From assembly GCA_016165875.1 (NCBI GenBank), contig JABBOT010000016.1, positions 6,160,327-6,224,326 on the forward strand: 64,000 nucleotides of DNA. Reading direction: 5' to 3'. The translations under genes were made by a program, and so were the position numbers. Below are positions 1 through 11,874 of the stretch, piece after piece; the first letter of the stretch is position 1, and every line of letters begins with the position of its first letter. Below the pieces are notes generated by a model, which worked only from the letters and a program-made list of their open reading frames with translations, was not told the origin of the DNA and searched no databases. This DNA is from Acanthopleura granulata (lineage: Eukaryota; Mollusca; Polyplacophora; Chitonida; Chitonidae).

Positions 1-123
1 AGAGGGCGAAATTTTAGGTCATTTAGCATACAAGTAGGATATGGACTCCATCAGCCTGCAAACCTTACTGGTCATGGGCAAAGGGTTGTCCAGCTGAAGA
101 AACAGACCAGTTACTGTACTTAC

Positions 124-2960
124 CCAGGATTTCATCAAATATCTTGTACAGACCCGGCACATAAGTAATATCTCTCTGAACCATCATCTGGCTTTCATCG
201 TCAACCACCCACATTTGCTGAAAAGCCAAAAAGAATTAATTAGTCTGAATGTGCCTCAAAGGACACAGGGCGCCTCCTTGGCTCAGTTGGTTAGCGTTCT
301 AGCGCAGCGTAATGACCCAGAAGCCTTCCACTCATGCTGGCTTCCTGTTCGGCCGTACGTGGGGAGGTCTGCCACCAACCTGCGCATGGACGTGAGTTTC
401 TCCACGACTCTGCCTGGTTTCCGCCCACCTTAATGCTGACGGCCATCGAATAAGTGAAATATTCTTGAGTACGGCGTAAAACACCAATCAAATAAATAAA
501 TAAATCAAAGAACATAACTTAGGATGTAGTTCTATTTCAATTCCCATTAACTATTCTGAATGTACCTCATAGGACACAGGTCCTATTGGCCTGTGGCATT
601 TTGTAGCTCTATTTCAGTCCCCTGAATAGTGACCAAACATCATTCCGCAAACATTACTGACCTTATTACTACAAATCCATGCCATACTGAATAGATGTGA
701 CAGATACATGTAGGAGACGCCATCATTAAAAATATGTTCGTTGGGCTTAACTTATCCAACGTTTATAAAAAAAAAAAAAAAGCCAGACCCTAAATATTTC
801 ATTGACATTTTGAGTTTGTTTTTTTCTACTTCACTGTCAAACTTTATTTTTGGAACATTTAACAACTTTTTTTGGCTTAGAACCAAAGAAAGGCAGCGAT
901 TTGGCTACTCTTATTAACATTTTTCACCATGTGTTTATACAACTGCTTCATTTGTTTGCGACTCTTTCGATCTTACATGCATAACCATACAACAATGATA
1001 TAACCAGTCGACCTTCCGTATCTCTGCGACTCGTCACGGCCATACCTGTGTAACCTTCTCAACAGAGCCGATGTACGTGTCCGGTCTGAGCAAAATGTGC
1101 TCCAGTTGAGTTTTCTTCTGATAGATTCTCTCCACAGACAAACGTTTATTTGTTTTTGCGACCTTTCCATCCCCACTCCCCGCCCTGTCCACCTCCATAG
1201 CGAACTCTTCAGCCATTTCGGAGGCTGCACCTTTCTCCGCCCCTTTGGACGACTTCCCTTGTTTTTTATTCAAGGAGTCAAAGATGGTCTGCAAAAAAGA
1301 ACAAATAAAATGAAACCAAAATACATCTAACTTTAACATACATGTGTTGACATACTCACTGAAATTCCAATGTGGACCCTTCAACGTGAGCTTCACGTCA
1401 TTTTCCTGAGTCAAATGTTCCTTAAGGTTCCTTACGGTCCTCCTTCACACTAGCACCACCACACGGGATTACAAAATATGCTACCTTCCCACTGAATATA
1501 ATACATGAAGGTGCCATTTACACATGGGAATGCAAAATTGCAAGGCTACACTCTACATATCTCAATAAAAAAATGAGTGAACCTTTCTCAATTTTCCACA
1601 TTTGCAGATTTCGATTGCAGATTTGAACTTGTTGTTCAACAAGTTCAAGGAAGGTCTGAATATATTTGCCTGGACAGTGTGATTAGGACATCCTTAAAAA
1701 TATGTTTATTGCATGTAACCTTACCAACTCTACAAAAAAGGGCCCTACTCGAAAGTTTTTACTGGTACTTTGACAAAAAATTTCATTCATATTTTTTCTC
1801 TCCATGTTGATTTCTTTCAAGTGCCTATCTTTTTCAAGAGTCAGAAGAACAAAAAAGGAATTCCCTACCAAGCAGGTTATGCCAAACACACAGTTCTTTA
1901 AGAACAGCCTTAACTACTTACTACAATGGGCAACCCAACTGAATATTTAAAATAAGTATTCAAACTGAAACAAAACGTGTACATAAAGAAATCATAAGAT
2001 TACAGTACTAACATACATTCAGTCTAATGCCCCAAATTTGAATATACATGTATATTAAATATAGTGGTCATTTTTGGATTGGCCATTCACCAGAACAAAG
2101 GGTACATTTCATTCGTCATTACGGGACAGAACTCGCACGGGATGATTCTGAGCAAAAATTCAGAAGCAAGGGGAGCCCGTGAGGTAGGTCTGTTTCACCA
2201 TATTTTCTTGCATCATTTATTTTAGAGCATGCTCTTCTGTTTGGGAAATTTGATGCTTCATATAAATGTACACTGTAACACTTTGCGAAATAGTAATGGG
2301 AAAGCACACGGCAACACCAGGGGTAGGGTAGGTCATGTGGCTTGTGACAGAGGCTGTCACTGCTCAGCCATTTTTCATACATTCAAAGTTTTTGCAGTTG
2401 ATGAGATCTCAAGAAACAGTAAGTTAATTAGTTTCCTTGCTGATGTAGTAAATTGAGAAGGTAGTGTTTGCTATTCAACTGGGAACACAGAAATGAGTGA
2501 AAGCGGTGAGTTGGATGCCACTTGTGTCCCTCAACTTTGAGTTTGGTAATCTGTGGCAATATTTTTGAGTTGGGGCAATGGACTCATTGTTGCAATGAAT
2601 GTTAGCGTTTTAAAACAACACACTCAGTCCATTTTTTACACGCAGATGGACTTATTAAGACACTGTGTGGACGTTTGGAATTTATTTTTGTCTGTAATAG
2701 TTTTGAGGATCTTTGAAAGATTTTCTCATCAGCTGGTAATATCAATTATCTAACAACTAACAAAGCTACAGGCAAATCTTATACATAACTTGTGACTTCA
2801 AGAAAAACATAGCTACAAGTAAGTTGTAACTGAAATTCTGGAAAAAAAATTTTAAACTATGATGTGGGGGTAAAAATTAAATGTGCACGAATCAATCGGG
2901 GAATAAATTAGATAGGACGAAAAAAGCATCACAAACCTTCAATGGGCCAGAAGACGCCAT
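124..2960 (-). CDS. TOP2: DNA topoisomerase II, N-terminal part (three coding exons; gene continues past the left edge)
   Basis: Type II topoisomerase, a nuclear ATP-dependent enzyme that passes one DNA duplex through a break in another. Coding exons on the minus strand are 2960-2937 (start codon at 2960-2958, eight codons, MASSGPLK), 1288-1046 (81 codons) and 217-124 (94 nt). All junctions are GT-AG (donors GTTTGT, GTATGG, GTAAGT) and the frame is continuous. The second exon has a low-complexity, Lys/Ser/Glu-rich leader and then the family hallmark KRLSVERIYQKKTQLEHILL followed by RPDTYIGSVE. The third exon reads QMWVVDDE and ends VPGLYKIFDEIL, just before the ATPase Bergerat fold. The short first exon has a good start context (AAAGAATGGCG) and an open phase-0 join. 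Animal TOP2 proteins are about 1,500 residues, so only about 8% is here. Exon 1 assignment is inference from splice signals and frame; the other two exons are certain by family match. A SINE sits in the intron at 269-506. Confidence 0.95.
269..506 (+). mobile_element. Meta-type tRNA-derived SINE, near full length
   Basis: Lies in the TOP2 intron. It has a Pol III-like head (CTTGGCTCAGTTGG), the body with GCCGTACGTGGGGAGG, and the conserved 3' segment GAGTACGGCGTAAAACACC followed by AATCAAATAAATAAATAAAT. The B-box part of the head is deleted. The insertion is inside a degenerate two-unit repeat: flanking copies of a GAATGTGCCTCAAAGGACA-like motif lie at about 246-268 and 556-579. Confidence 0.85.
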
Positions 2961-3998
2961 TCTTTTATAAAAATCGAGGTTATAAAAACAAGCAGTGGAA
3001 AAGTCTGCTTCCACCTCCCAAAAACAACCTGTCCAGAGTGGAGATCGCCCGCTCCGCGTTCAAAAACGAAATCTCTCAGCTCAGCCAATCGGTACCATTG
3101 TTAGAAAAAATCCACCACTTCCGGAAGGTCAGAGGTCACAATCAGCATGTACTTTTTCACACCGATTGCCGTGCAAGCTGCATCTTTGTAAATGTCTTAC
3201 AAAATAATTAAACAACCTATTATGCGAATAATTCTGTTCAATTCACGCCGATGTCACCGACTACAATTCGATGTAAAGCGTCCGATTTCTAAACGCTGAT
3301 ATACTTTCGTCGACAAGCTTCTTCCCGATGTGAAGCCTATCATGGCTAGCACACTATGATTTCTTAGTATTTTCTTCAGTTTTCTTGAATTCACTTTTAC
3401 TTGTGAAGAAAATTCGCATGTTTGTGATATTTGTTAGTAATTAGTAAGATCACTGTTTCATGAGCAGCACCGATCGCTTCTAGGGGGAGGTTTGATCAGG
3501 TCTTTTAAGAATGAAGACTGGGTAAGCATATCTACGGACAAAGCGTGTAAACCTAAAGTCTTGAGGCGACACCATTGATCGACGGATTGCACAACGTAGG
3601 AAAATGTGAGGTGAATCTTCATCTTACCGTCAGGGTGTAGCTCCGCCTGAATCCTCAACAAAACTCAAACCGCATACATGTTCCTAAAATGTACCTCGCG
3701 TAGCAAATAATTTGCTGAGAGCAACCCAATGTGACAATCGCCTGTTTTCTATCAACATAAATGCACCCGCTTGTAATCGGCGGCCCCAGCTGTAACATGA
3801 ACTCTGATTGGCCATCATAGGATATATTAACCAATGGATGCTTTTAGTAATCGAGAGCCCTGTAAAGAGAGTATTCCGTCTGCATTTCCGGTATCCCCCG
3901 AATTAGTTTTTGCAGAAGACAGTTTGTTAGAAATTTTCGTTTTCTGAAGATGTTTTAAAATCAAAGGAGAGTCATTCACATATACTTGAAAATCAAAG
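2961..3998. promoter_or_regulatory. Head-to-head intergenic region of TOP2 and UBE2G2, candidate bidirectional promoter
   Basis: The two start codons are 1,038 bp apart and point away from each other. CCAAT/ATTGG boxes are visible at 3085-3089 (reads ATTGG for TOP2, about 125 bp upstream of its ATG), 3807-3811 and 3831-3835 (both 165-190 bp upstream of the UBE2G2 ATG). A TTATAAAA stretch lies just beside the TOP2 start (2967-2974). CCAAT-type boxes bound by NF-Y are well known in vertebrate TOP2A promoters. Use of these boxes here, and any sharing between the two genes, is inference. Confidence 0.5.
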
Positions 3999-6900
3999 AT
4001 GGCTGGATCAGCGTTGAAACGCCTTATGGCTGAATACAAGCGTAAGATTTGTCATTTGTAACGTCTTTTTGAGTCTATGTCGAAATGAAAGTGTCGACGT
4101 TCACTTTTAAAAAGCTCAGACGTAGAGGAGCAGACTTCTTCATTTCCTGTTAAGTTTTAAATTTGATAGTGTGACTATGTGACATCATATGTGCTTGCTT
4201 AAAAGGTTTATCAGCGAATTAAAAATTTATGTGTGTAATCATAATCCACTTCGTGGTATTTTTAAATCACAGTAAGTCTCACAGAATCCAGTTCAGACTT
4301 GACAGCCAAATTCTACACCAATTAGTTTAATCATTAAAGGATGAGGCATTGTTTTTTTGCCGGCCAGTTTGTGCAAACAGTGCTCTACCATTGTCAAGCA
4401 CTGATATTGATACCTCCTCGTTCTTTTGACTTGGCCCTTCACTGACAATTAACTGCTATAGGATATTAAGGGGGCTATACTGTTATGTCATCATACACAA
4501 CATGTGTAGTCCTTTGGTACTGTCATAACCCATTCAGCTGACTCTAAAGCAACACCATAAATGTTTATTACCATGCAGTCCTATCAGATTTTCTGCTATG
4601 CATTTCTGGGAACCTACTGTATGTTTGTGTATATAAATATCTATAATGTGCCCCACACTGCAGATTTCTCCTGAGGATGACTTAATTAAAGTCGAAATAT
4701 TGAGAATGTCAAGATGAATTTGTTCGGAGTTACTTAGCTTATTTAATATAAAATGTGGTGCTACCACTAAGCCCGTGCAGCAGATAGTTGGCAATCTCTT
4801 TGCATAAAATTAACCTTCGGGCTTGGTCGGGCAGGTGCTTGAAGGTCACATGATCAAGAGATTTCACGAGATTTAATTTCAATATGGCAGCACCCTGTGA
4901 ACCTGGCTAAAAATGATGAAAGTCTGTCCTTTAACAACGTTTCAGGTACTTATTTGTGTTTTATTCAATGCTAATATAGAAACTAGAAGCCATAGGATGA
5001 ATTAGCCACAGGAATTGTTATGTTTTACACTTCGTATGTGACTGGGGAGTGACTTTTCAGTTGTCAGTCAAAAGTTCTCTACTTCATTTTTCGAGACAGT
5101 AATAGACTTGTCCACATCTCATACTGTATTTCCAAATTCGTAGACCGCTTCACAGCCCGCTGCGTGGGCTATTGCGTTTTGACAAGTTTAACAGAGCATG
5201 TGTTACATACCGGTCTTTAGTTTTGACGGAACTGATAAATAAGATATCAGCTGTTCTGGTTTTTAAAAAATCATCATGAAAATGGACAAACATCTGTCAT
5301 ATAAGTGTTTTGTACATGTCACACTAAATGTTGCGTCTGTAAGCACTTTGTAATTTACACAAGTTCTGTAGAACATATTTTATATACCTGTCTTTGATTT
5401 TTATGCAAGTGATAAAAAAGATATCAGCTGTTCTGGGTTTTGAAGAATTATTTTCAAAATGGACAAATAGGTATCTGTGTGATAAGCATATCGTAGATAT
5501 CACACCAAATGTTGCCTTTGTAAGCACTTTGATGTTTTGACAAGTTCAACAGAACATTTGTTGCTCATTGAATTTAATTTAATTTTAGTTTTTAACAATT
5601 AATTTTACAGAACTGACCTTGAACCCTCCAGAAGGAATCATAGCTGGGCCAATAAATGAAGAGAATTTCTTCGAATGGGAAGCCCTGATAATGTAAGCAT
5701 CAAAGAAATTGGAATGATTATTTGTTACATAATATCAGTTTGGTAATTCATGCCTTTCAGGGGAATTATATGTGTTGATTGAAATCTTCAGAAAAGAAAC
5801 CGTAAGCAACATTATGCTCTTAAAATTTAACCTTAAAATTTAATTGTCTTGAATCATATTCTGCTGTAAAGCTCACAGATGCTGGATACCTAGGTGGTTG
5901 TATCATGTGCTTCTATCTTACAGGGGCCCGGAAGAGACTTGTTTTGAAGGTGGTGTTTTTCCAGCAGAGCTCCAGTTTCCTACAGACTACCCTCTCAGCC
6001 CCCCCAAAATGAAATTTACTTGTGATATTTTCCACCCGAACAGTGAGTATTCACAATACTGAGAGGTTTCAGTTTAAGTTTACATACACTTGAGTGAGAG
6101 AGAAAGGCAGAACATTTGATTTATTTATTTGATTGAAGTTTTATGCCGTAATGAAGTATATTTCACTTATAGTGCAACTGAGGCCAGCATTATAATGAGA
6201 GGAAAGATGGCAGAGCTTGGCAGAAACCCACAACCATTTGCAGGTTGCTGGCAGACCTTTCCACATACACCTATAGAGGAGAGGAAGATGGAAAATTTAT
6301 ACTCTTTTAGCAGATTATAATTGTTGAGAACACTTTGTGTTAAACAGTGAAATCCCTTTTCCAATCTGTGACTCTTTCTTAGAAAATCCCCTCGCTCTGG
6401 CAAGTTTTCCACAGAAATTAATCACTGCTTATAGGTCCAGTGACCTGTTGACATCTGTTCTTGCATGAGTAGATCTCTATCAACACATGGCTAAGGCTTA
6501 CTGGTAGTTTTCAATTTACCGCTGACAGAATGAGGGGAGATATCTATTATTTCTCCATTTCCAAACTTTCTCCAGATGACAGGGTTTGTATTTCTATTCT
6601 CATAGTATACATGATGTTCTGTCACTTTAAACAGAACAAGGGAAGATAACTCTACATTTCCACAGTTTATCCAGATGGCAGGGTTTAAATTTCATTTCTG
6701 TACACATACACAACATTCTGTCGCTTTATACAGAACAAGGGAAGATAACTCTCCATTTCCACAGTTTGTCCAGATGGCAGGGTGTGTATTTCCATTCTTG
6801 ACACACACATGACATTGTGCCACTTTATACAGAACAAGGGAAGATAACTCACTTACTCAGGTCATTATTTCCACAATTTATCCCAATGGCAGAACAAGAA

Positions 6901-8314
6901 AAGATAACCCTTACTCACATCTTCTTTCCCCCAGTTTATCTAAATGTCAGGCTTTGTATTTCTATCATCCATGCCACTTACAGAACAAGGAAAGATAACT
7001 TTTACTTGCTCACTTTGTCTTTCCAACAGTTTATCCCGATGGCAGAGTTTGTATCTCCATTCTCCATGCCCCAGGGGATGATCCCATGGGGTATGAAACC
7101 AGCGCAGAGAGGTGGAGTCCAGTTCAGAGCGTAGAAAAAATCCTTTTATCTGTTGTCAGTATGTTGTCTGGTGAGTAAGCAGTCATAAACATGTACAGCT
7201 CTCTTGATGATGGAACATTCATTTGTAACTTTCAGTTGCGAGGTTAAGGGTAGGTAATGTGAGTGTGAGGGAAAGTAGCAGCAATGTCTGCCTCAGTAAG
7301 CTTTTTGTTATAATAGTCTGTCAACTAAGGCTGCAATTTAAACTGAAGCACATATTGGCAAGGTGCTGGTTTTCTCCTAGCCCTTCTGTTTTGGGTGTTT
7401 CTTTTAATATCAAATGTTGTGCACTGTGTTCTGGTTTATCATGTTCTTTCCACGTAATGCCAATACTGTGTAAAGCCATAATTATTCATTAGTCTGATGC
7501 CTTTGATCTATGCCAGGTTTTTTTTTTCTCTCTTTTTTTTGTTTTTTCTCTCTTTTTTTTTTCTGTTTCTCATCAAAGGACCATTACTTAGAATATGTTC
7601 ACTTGGGTAACTTGACCCTCCCTCCTGAAAAGGGCTCTTTTCTTGATTTGGTTTTTGATGGTGATATGTTTTTGTTATTTGTTGTTATTTTTTTCTCATG
7701 ATGTTCATATTTTCCGGATCAATCTCTTTTTCATTAGCCAGAATTCCCCACTAAATTCCCCACCGACTTTGCCTGTTTTTTCTGATAGGGGTGAGTTACG
7801 CCCAACAGAGAATTTAAGGGTGTTACAAGATACTGAGAAAAAGTCATTGGGATTGATAGTTTCCTAGAACTGTTCCAGGTTTCCTCCACCTACGAATCAC
7901 ATAATCACACAGTCATATAAAAGTCGTATTAAATTCCTCGCAGATGAAATACCTAAGTAAACAAATCGGTAGTAGTCGATAAATAAGAGAATGGTTGATC
8001 TCTTCTTGAGAAAGAAAGAGTGTCATTAATACTGATCATAGATTAAATCTTCCAAAAAAAAAAAAAAATCTAAAAAGAATCAAGCACCAAATGGGGAGCA
8101 AAAGGTGATTTTATTTATTTTCTTTTTTATGTATTTATCTGTTAATATTTTTTTGTGTTGACATGACTTTATGTATAATTCTTTCATTCCATATTTTCCA
8201 GAACCTAATGATGAAAGTGCGGCGAATGTTGACGCGGCAAAAATTTGGAGAGAAGATCGGCAGAGATTTGAAGAAATTGCGGACAGGACCGTGCGAAAAT
8301 CATTAGGCTTGTAA
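3999..8314 (+). CDS. UBE2G2: Ubiquitin-conjugating enzyme E2 G2 (five exons, complete)
   Basis: E2 enzyme that carries ubiquitin as a thioester. In animals UBE2G2 works with AMFR/gp78 and other ER ligases in ER-associated degradation and makes Lys48 chains. Coding exons are 3999-4041, 5611-5692, 5924-6042, 7030-7170 and 8202-8314. They sum to 498 nt, i.e. 165 aa plus TAA, exactly the length of human UBE2G2. All introns are GT-AG. The protein begins [20 protein letters not shown]. The E2 signature HPN is at residues 79-81. Catalytic Cys89 lies in [19 protein letters not shown], which includes the acidic insertion after the cysteine typical of the G2/Cdc34 class. The C-terminus is RKSLGL. Intron 1 has a two-unit tandem duplication; intron 3 has a SINE remnant and an array of exon 4-like decoys. 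Nothing is missing, so I expect an active enzyme. Confidence 0.98.
5165..5565 (+). repeat. Tandem duplication in UBE2G2 intron 1, about 177-bp unit, roughly 2.2 copies
   Basis: The motif GATATCAGCTGTTCTGG recurs at 5243 and 5420. The flanking text (GACAAGTTTAACAGA..., AATGGACAAA..., CACACTAAATGTTGC...) repeats in the same order. A partial third unit starts at about 5532. Confidence 0.8.
6119..6287 (-). mobile_element. Degenerate Meta-type SINE, 3' body and part of centre
   Basis: Read on the plus strand it starts with the reverse-complemented tail TTTATTTATTTGATTG. Diverged versions of the conserved body follow (TTATGCCGTAATGAAG, GCCAGCATTATAATGAGAGG, GCAGGTTGCTGGCAGACC). The Pol III head is absent. 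It lies in UBE2G2 intron 3, in reverse orientation to the gene. Confidence 0.8.
6541..7029 (+). repeat. Array of degraded copies of the UBE2G2 exon 4 acceptor and 5' end, in intron 3
   Basis: The true exon 4 start reads CCAACAG then TTTATCCCGATGGCAGAGTT. At about 6560, 6660, 6750, 6870 and 6930 there are similar blocks. An example is CCACAG followed by TTTATCCAGATGGCAGGGTT and then GTATTTCCATTCT. Most are followed by a shared spacer (CAGAACAAGGGAAGATAACT). The spacing is about 60-100 bp. The copies diverge after about 35-45 bases of exon-like sequence and lack the rest of the exon, so they are decoys or relics rather than alternative exons. Confidence 0.8.
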
Positions 8315-9320
8315 CAAAAAGGAGAGCCTTGTGTGATATTGAAAGTGAAAAAGAATTCTTCAGGGACTGGAAAAATGAAAATATTTCCTAAAGATTATTA
8401 AATTGGTTGGACTTGGAATTCGTTTATCAAGCATGAACAGTTACATGGCTGTACCAGAAAATCCTTGAAAATTAAAAAAGTTCCAGTATTTCAGAAGCAT
8501 GGAATTCATGGAATTTTACCCTCTCGTCATGGAAATTCTGATGTTGATGTGTGAAAGCTGGTGCCTCAGGGATTGTGCAAAGGAAAACTCTGGCAGTTTT
8601 CAATAATATGGAGGAAAGCAAAAAATAGAAACTGTCCAAACATACGACTGGGGCTACTGAATTTTTTTGACCGACTTTGTTCAATTATGGAATTCTTGGT
8701 TTTCTGCTTGTTTTCTTTTGTTTTGGAGAACTTAAAATTGAAATCTTTTTGTATCAAGTTTTAGTTCAACAAAGCTTCGGAAAAAATACCTTTTGGACAA
8801 TTTCGCTGTATTTTGTTTTTTGTATCATGGGATAATTCAACGTTGTAGATCTAAGGAAGATGTTTTTGAGACTTAGATTTCAGGAAATTGAACAATACAT
8901 GTGTTTATTCAATTACAATGTGAAGCTCATTGTAAATTTCATCTAATTTGCGCACTAGTCACTCATCAAATTACTGTAAAAGGACCTAACTTTGGTCCTT
9001 GACAAAGTTGTTCTTTTAGCATTATTCTCATTTTTCTATTGATCTTACAAACTGTTTTAGATTTGTTTTGAAGGTAGGATATTGTATTGGGAAAACATGA
9101 ATTTTAGCCTCAGTAGTAATACTATGACACTTACAGTATTTCCCTCTAAAAATACAATTTTGGGGTCAGAATTTTAGGTCAGTTCTGGTACGTCTGATAC
9201 ATGTAGCATATTGTACTCCAAGGATATATCTGTGTACATAATAGTCACTATTTTTGTCATGTACGGCAGTGTTATCCCTTGATTATATCTGTTGTAAATA
9301 TTGTATGTTATAAATAAATC
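8315..9320 (+). other. UBE2G2 3' UTR with candidate poly(A) signal
   Basis: AT-rich sequence with no open frame follows the stop codon. An AATAAA hexamer at 9313-9318 is the most plausible polyadenylation signal. The true 3' end needs transcript data. Confidence 0.45.
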
Positions 9321-10236
9321 CACCATTGATGTAAGAGTGTACCAGTGAAACAACTTTGTTCAAAGGCTTCAGGTTCATGAACAGTTTAAGCAGAAGTGAA
9401 AATTGTTGCACTTTTTGAGTAAAACAAAATAATGCATGTGTCAAAGATAGGTGTATAATTTCTGTCTGCCCCTGGTGTGAAGGGAAGTTCCCAATAGTCT
9501 AGTGGTAGAAGTATGGAATCGAAATGAACCCTTGGGCAAAGAACCAATCAGTAAAATCTTGATGTTGATCTGCACAGGAATCCACAAAGTTTTACAAGAT
9601 TCTTCAGCATTGCTAGAGAGGAAAAAAAGCGTAGTGAGAGGACAAAAGCACCGACCATTATTCCTTTGGACGTAGTGGGCAATTTTTACATTGACATTTT
9701 GCCCTCTCGAAATGCCTTCTTAAAGAGTAGGGCATGACATAAATGATAGTCATTGATGGATGAGGTGACAAGAAGCTGTGCTTTTGTATATAAGCTAATT
9801 TTGTCTATGTGAGAGACACTTATATGTGTATATGCATTTGAATGTGATGATATTGAGGCATTTGTCTTTGTCTCTTTCATTACATATGTTTTGAAGTACT
9901 CATTTGTTTTAGTGTATTTGGCATATTTCATTGACTGAAATACTCTCTTAGTGAGATGTGAGGGCTGATGTTATTGGGTGACTTCATTTTGTAAAAAGAG
10001 GGAAAGTTTGAGTTCGAACTCAGAAAATTAATAGTGTTCCTGGCACAGTGCTCTTGTGTTGGTTTTTAATTTTGTGAATTTTGTTGAGATATCTAAATGA
10101 TTAAGGAGGACAAGAGTCTAAATGGTTTTCAGTTGTAATAATTATCACATTGGAGACAGCTACTCACCAGTTGTGAATTGAGACAGAAGAAGAATATTTT
10201 TGGCTCACCATTGCAAAGTATCTTAATTCTTCTAAT

Positions 10237-10404
10237 TTTTGGTACAGCTATTGGTATTGCTGAAAGCAAAAACTTACATTTCTATCGCATTTTTTTGAAA
10301 AAGTAAAGATATGGATATGATATTCATCATATGGACTAACCATGTGAGAAAAGAGAAACTGTGTGCTCCTGTTACAATTGCATGTATATTGGCTAGAAAG
10401 AGCC
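10237..10404 (+). repeat. Member 1 of a two-copy repeat (partner at 11158-11316)
   Basis: Shares, in the same order, GCTGAAAGCAAAAA, a T-rich block, AGTAAAGA, ATGGACTAACC, GAGAAACTGTGTG and CCTGTTACAATTGCATGTAT with the second copy. No open frame or terminal repeats were seen. The unit is unrecognised. Confidence 0.75.
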
Positions 10405-10805
10405 ATGTAATACATATGTGGCAAGTGCTTCTGTCAGGTTTGACTTGCTTTTATGGTCTGGATTGATTACTGGTTCACATGGTGCAATGTTTTTTTGTTT
10501 GTTTTTTTTGTATGGACTCGTAGACTAACGACCCTCAAACATGACCATTGCTACTTTATGCGTAAGATTCGCACCAAGCCGTTTGTTGAGTTCACAACTT
10601 GTGGGAGATACAGTGTCTGTACAGTGTCGGTTGAATTTGACGAGTCAATACCCGCAAACTGTACCTGGTGAATGTGGCCTGTCATGATGTGTATGTATGG
10701 TGATATGTAGGGTTGCACTTCATTATGGTTTGTTATGTTCAGCGTCTGGGGTACATCATATCATGTTGTATTAGGGACTGGGTTACAATTTTAGTTTATC
10801 AGGCT

Positions 10806-10938
10806 CCTCCCCGGCCGTCTGCCAGCAGCCTGCGGGTGGTCAGGGGTTTTCTGTTTCCTCCCGCAATAATGCTTCCCGCCGTCGTGTAAGTGAAATTTTG
10901 AGTATGGCGTAAAACACCAATTAATTTAATAAATATAT
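10806..10938 (+). mobile_element. 5'-truncated Meta-type SINE
   Basis: Starts inside the body (CCGGCCGTCTGCCAGCAGCC), continues through CCGCCGTCGTGTAAGTGAAA and ends GGCGTAAAACACCAATTAAT followed by an AT tail. Confidence 0.85.
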
Positions 10939-11157
10939 TTTATCAAACTGTAAACTGGCTGTCCATTTCTGACATCTCTATAAACCAGTTAGATACAAAG
11001 TGTTGTAAATATCCTCAACTTTCCACGCATTATTAAGTTGCTATGTCTAATTCTGAGAGTTATGTTGATATTAGAGTTTTTTGGAACGGGAGATAATATC
11101 CTGAATGGAAAATGTTAGTTTGAACGCTAAAAGCACTCTGAGGCTTCAGATTTTTTA

Positions 11158-11316
11158 GACAGGTATCAGTAGTGCTGAAAGCAAAAAACTGTTTTTTTCT
11201 CTCAATTTTTCGGTAAAGTAAAGAATTAGATATATTATTCATTAGATGGACTAACCGTGTAAGAAAAAGAAACTGTGTGTTCCTGTTACAATTATATGTA
11301 TATTGGCTAAAAGGGG
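11158..11316 (+). repeat. Member 2 of a two-copy repeat (partner at 10237-10404)
   Basis: Same ordered blocks as the first copy, with scattered substitutions. The copies are 0.9 kb apart, with a truncated SINE between them. Confidence 0.75.
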
Positions 11317-11860
11317 AAGACCAGGTGTCCCAATAATTAGAAGAATTAGGCTAATATTTTACGCACATTTGACATTCATTTGACTCTAAAAATGCATTTG
11401 TTCAAACGACTTTTTCGGCAATTTACTTGTTTATTTGTTTCATATAGTTTGCATGTTGTTCTTCAGATTTGTTATGAGCACATCAATCAAGCCATGTCTT
11501 ACTAATATGCAAATGATCAGATTGCTAGACTTTAAGAAAAATCTATGATGAAGTCGTGTGTTTTTTGTACCTCCATCTTACAACAAGCTGATCTCTTCAA
11601 AGTGGTTAGCATGGAGCTCTGCATAGAGGTTTGTTTGTTCCGTGCCAAAAAAAAAATTAGCGAAAAGAAATTATAACTCTCCAAAATGTATGAAGACAAA
11701 TAATATATGTGAGCCAGAACTCGAACGCTGAACGTTCATGTACATCTATGATCCAAGATACTTGATATGCTTTGGAATTGTGAAATGACGCCGATTGGAG
11801 GTTAGTATCACTTCTGATGTTCCAGAAATGCCCTGTTAATTAGAACGGCGTGTTCCTGAA
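11317..11860. other. Non-coding, nothing recognised
   Basis: AT-rich unique-looking sequence without a long open frame, tandem repeat or SINE. Confidence 0.5.
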
Positions 11861-11874
11861 TAACAAGTCAGCCG

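Noticed and set aside
3458..3661. 67-codon minus-strand frame between TOP2 and UBE2G2 considered as TOP2 first exon
   Set aside because: Does not resemble TOP2 and is not needed: exon 2937-2960 joins in phase with a start codon.
9488..9545. tRNA-like AATAGTCTAGTGGTAGAAG
   Set aside because: A-box-like only; no B box or cloverleaf pairing downstream.
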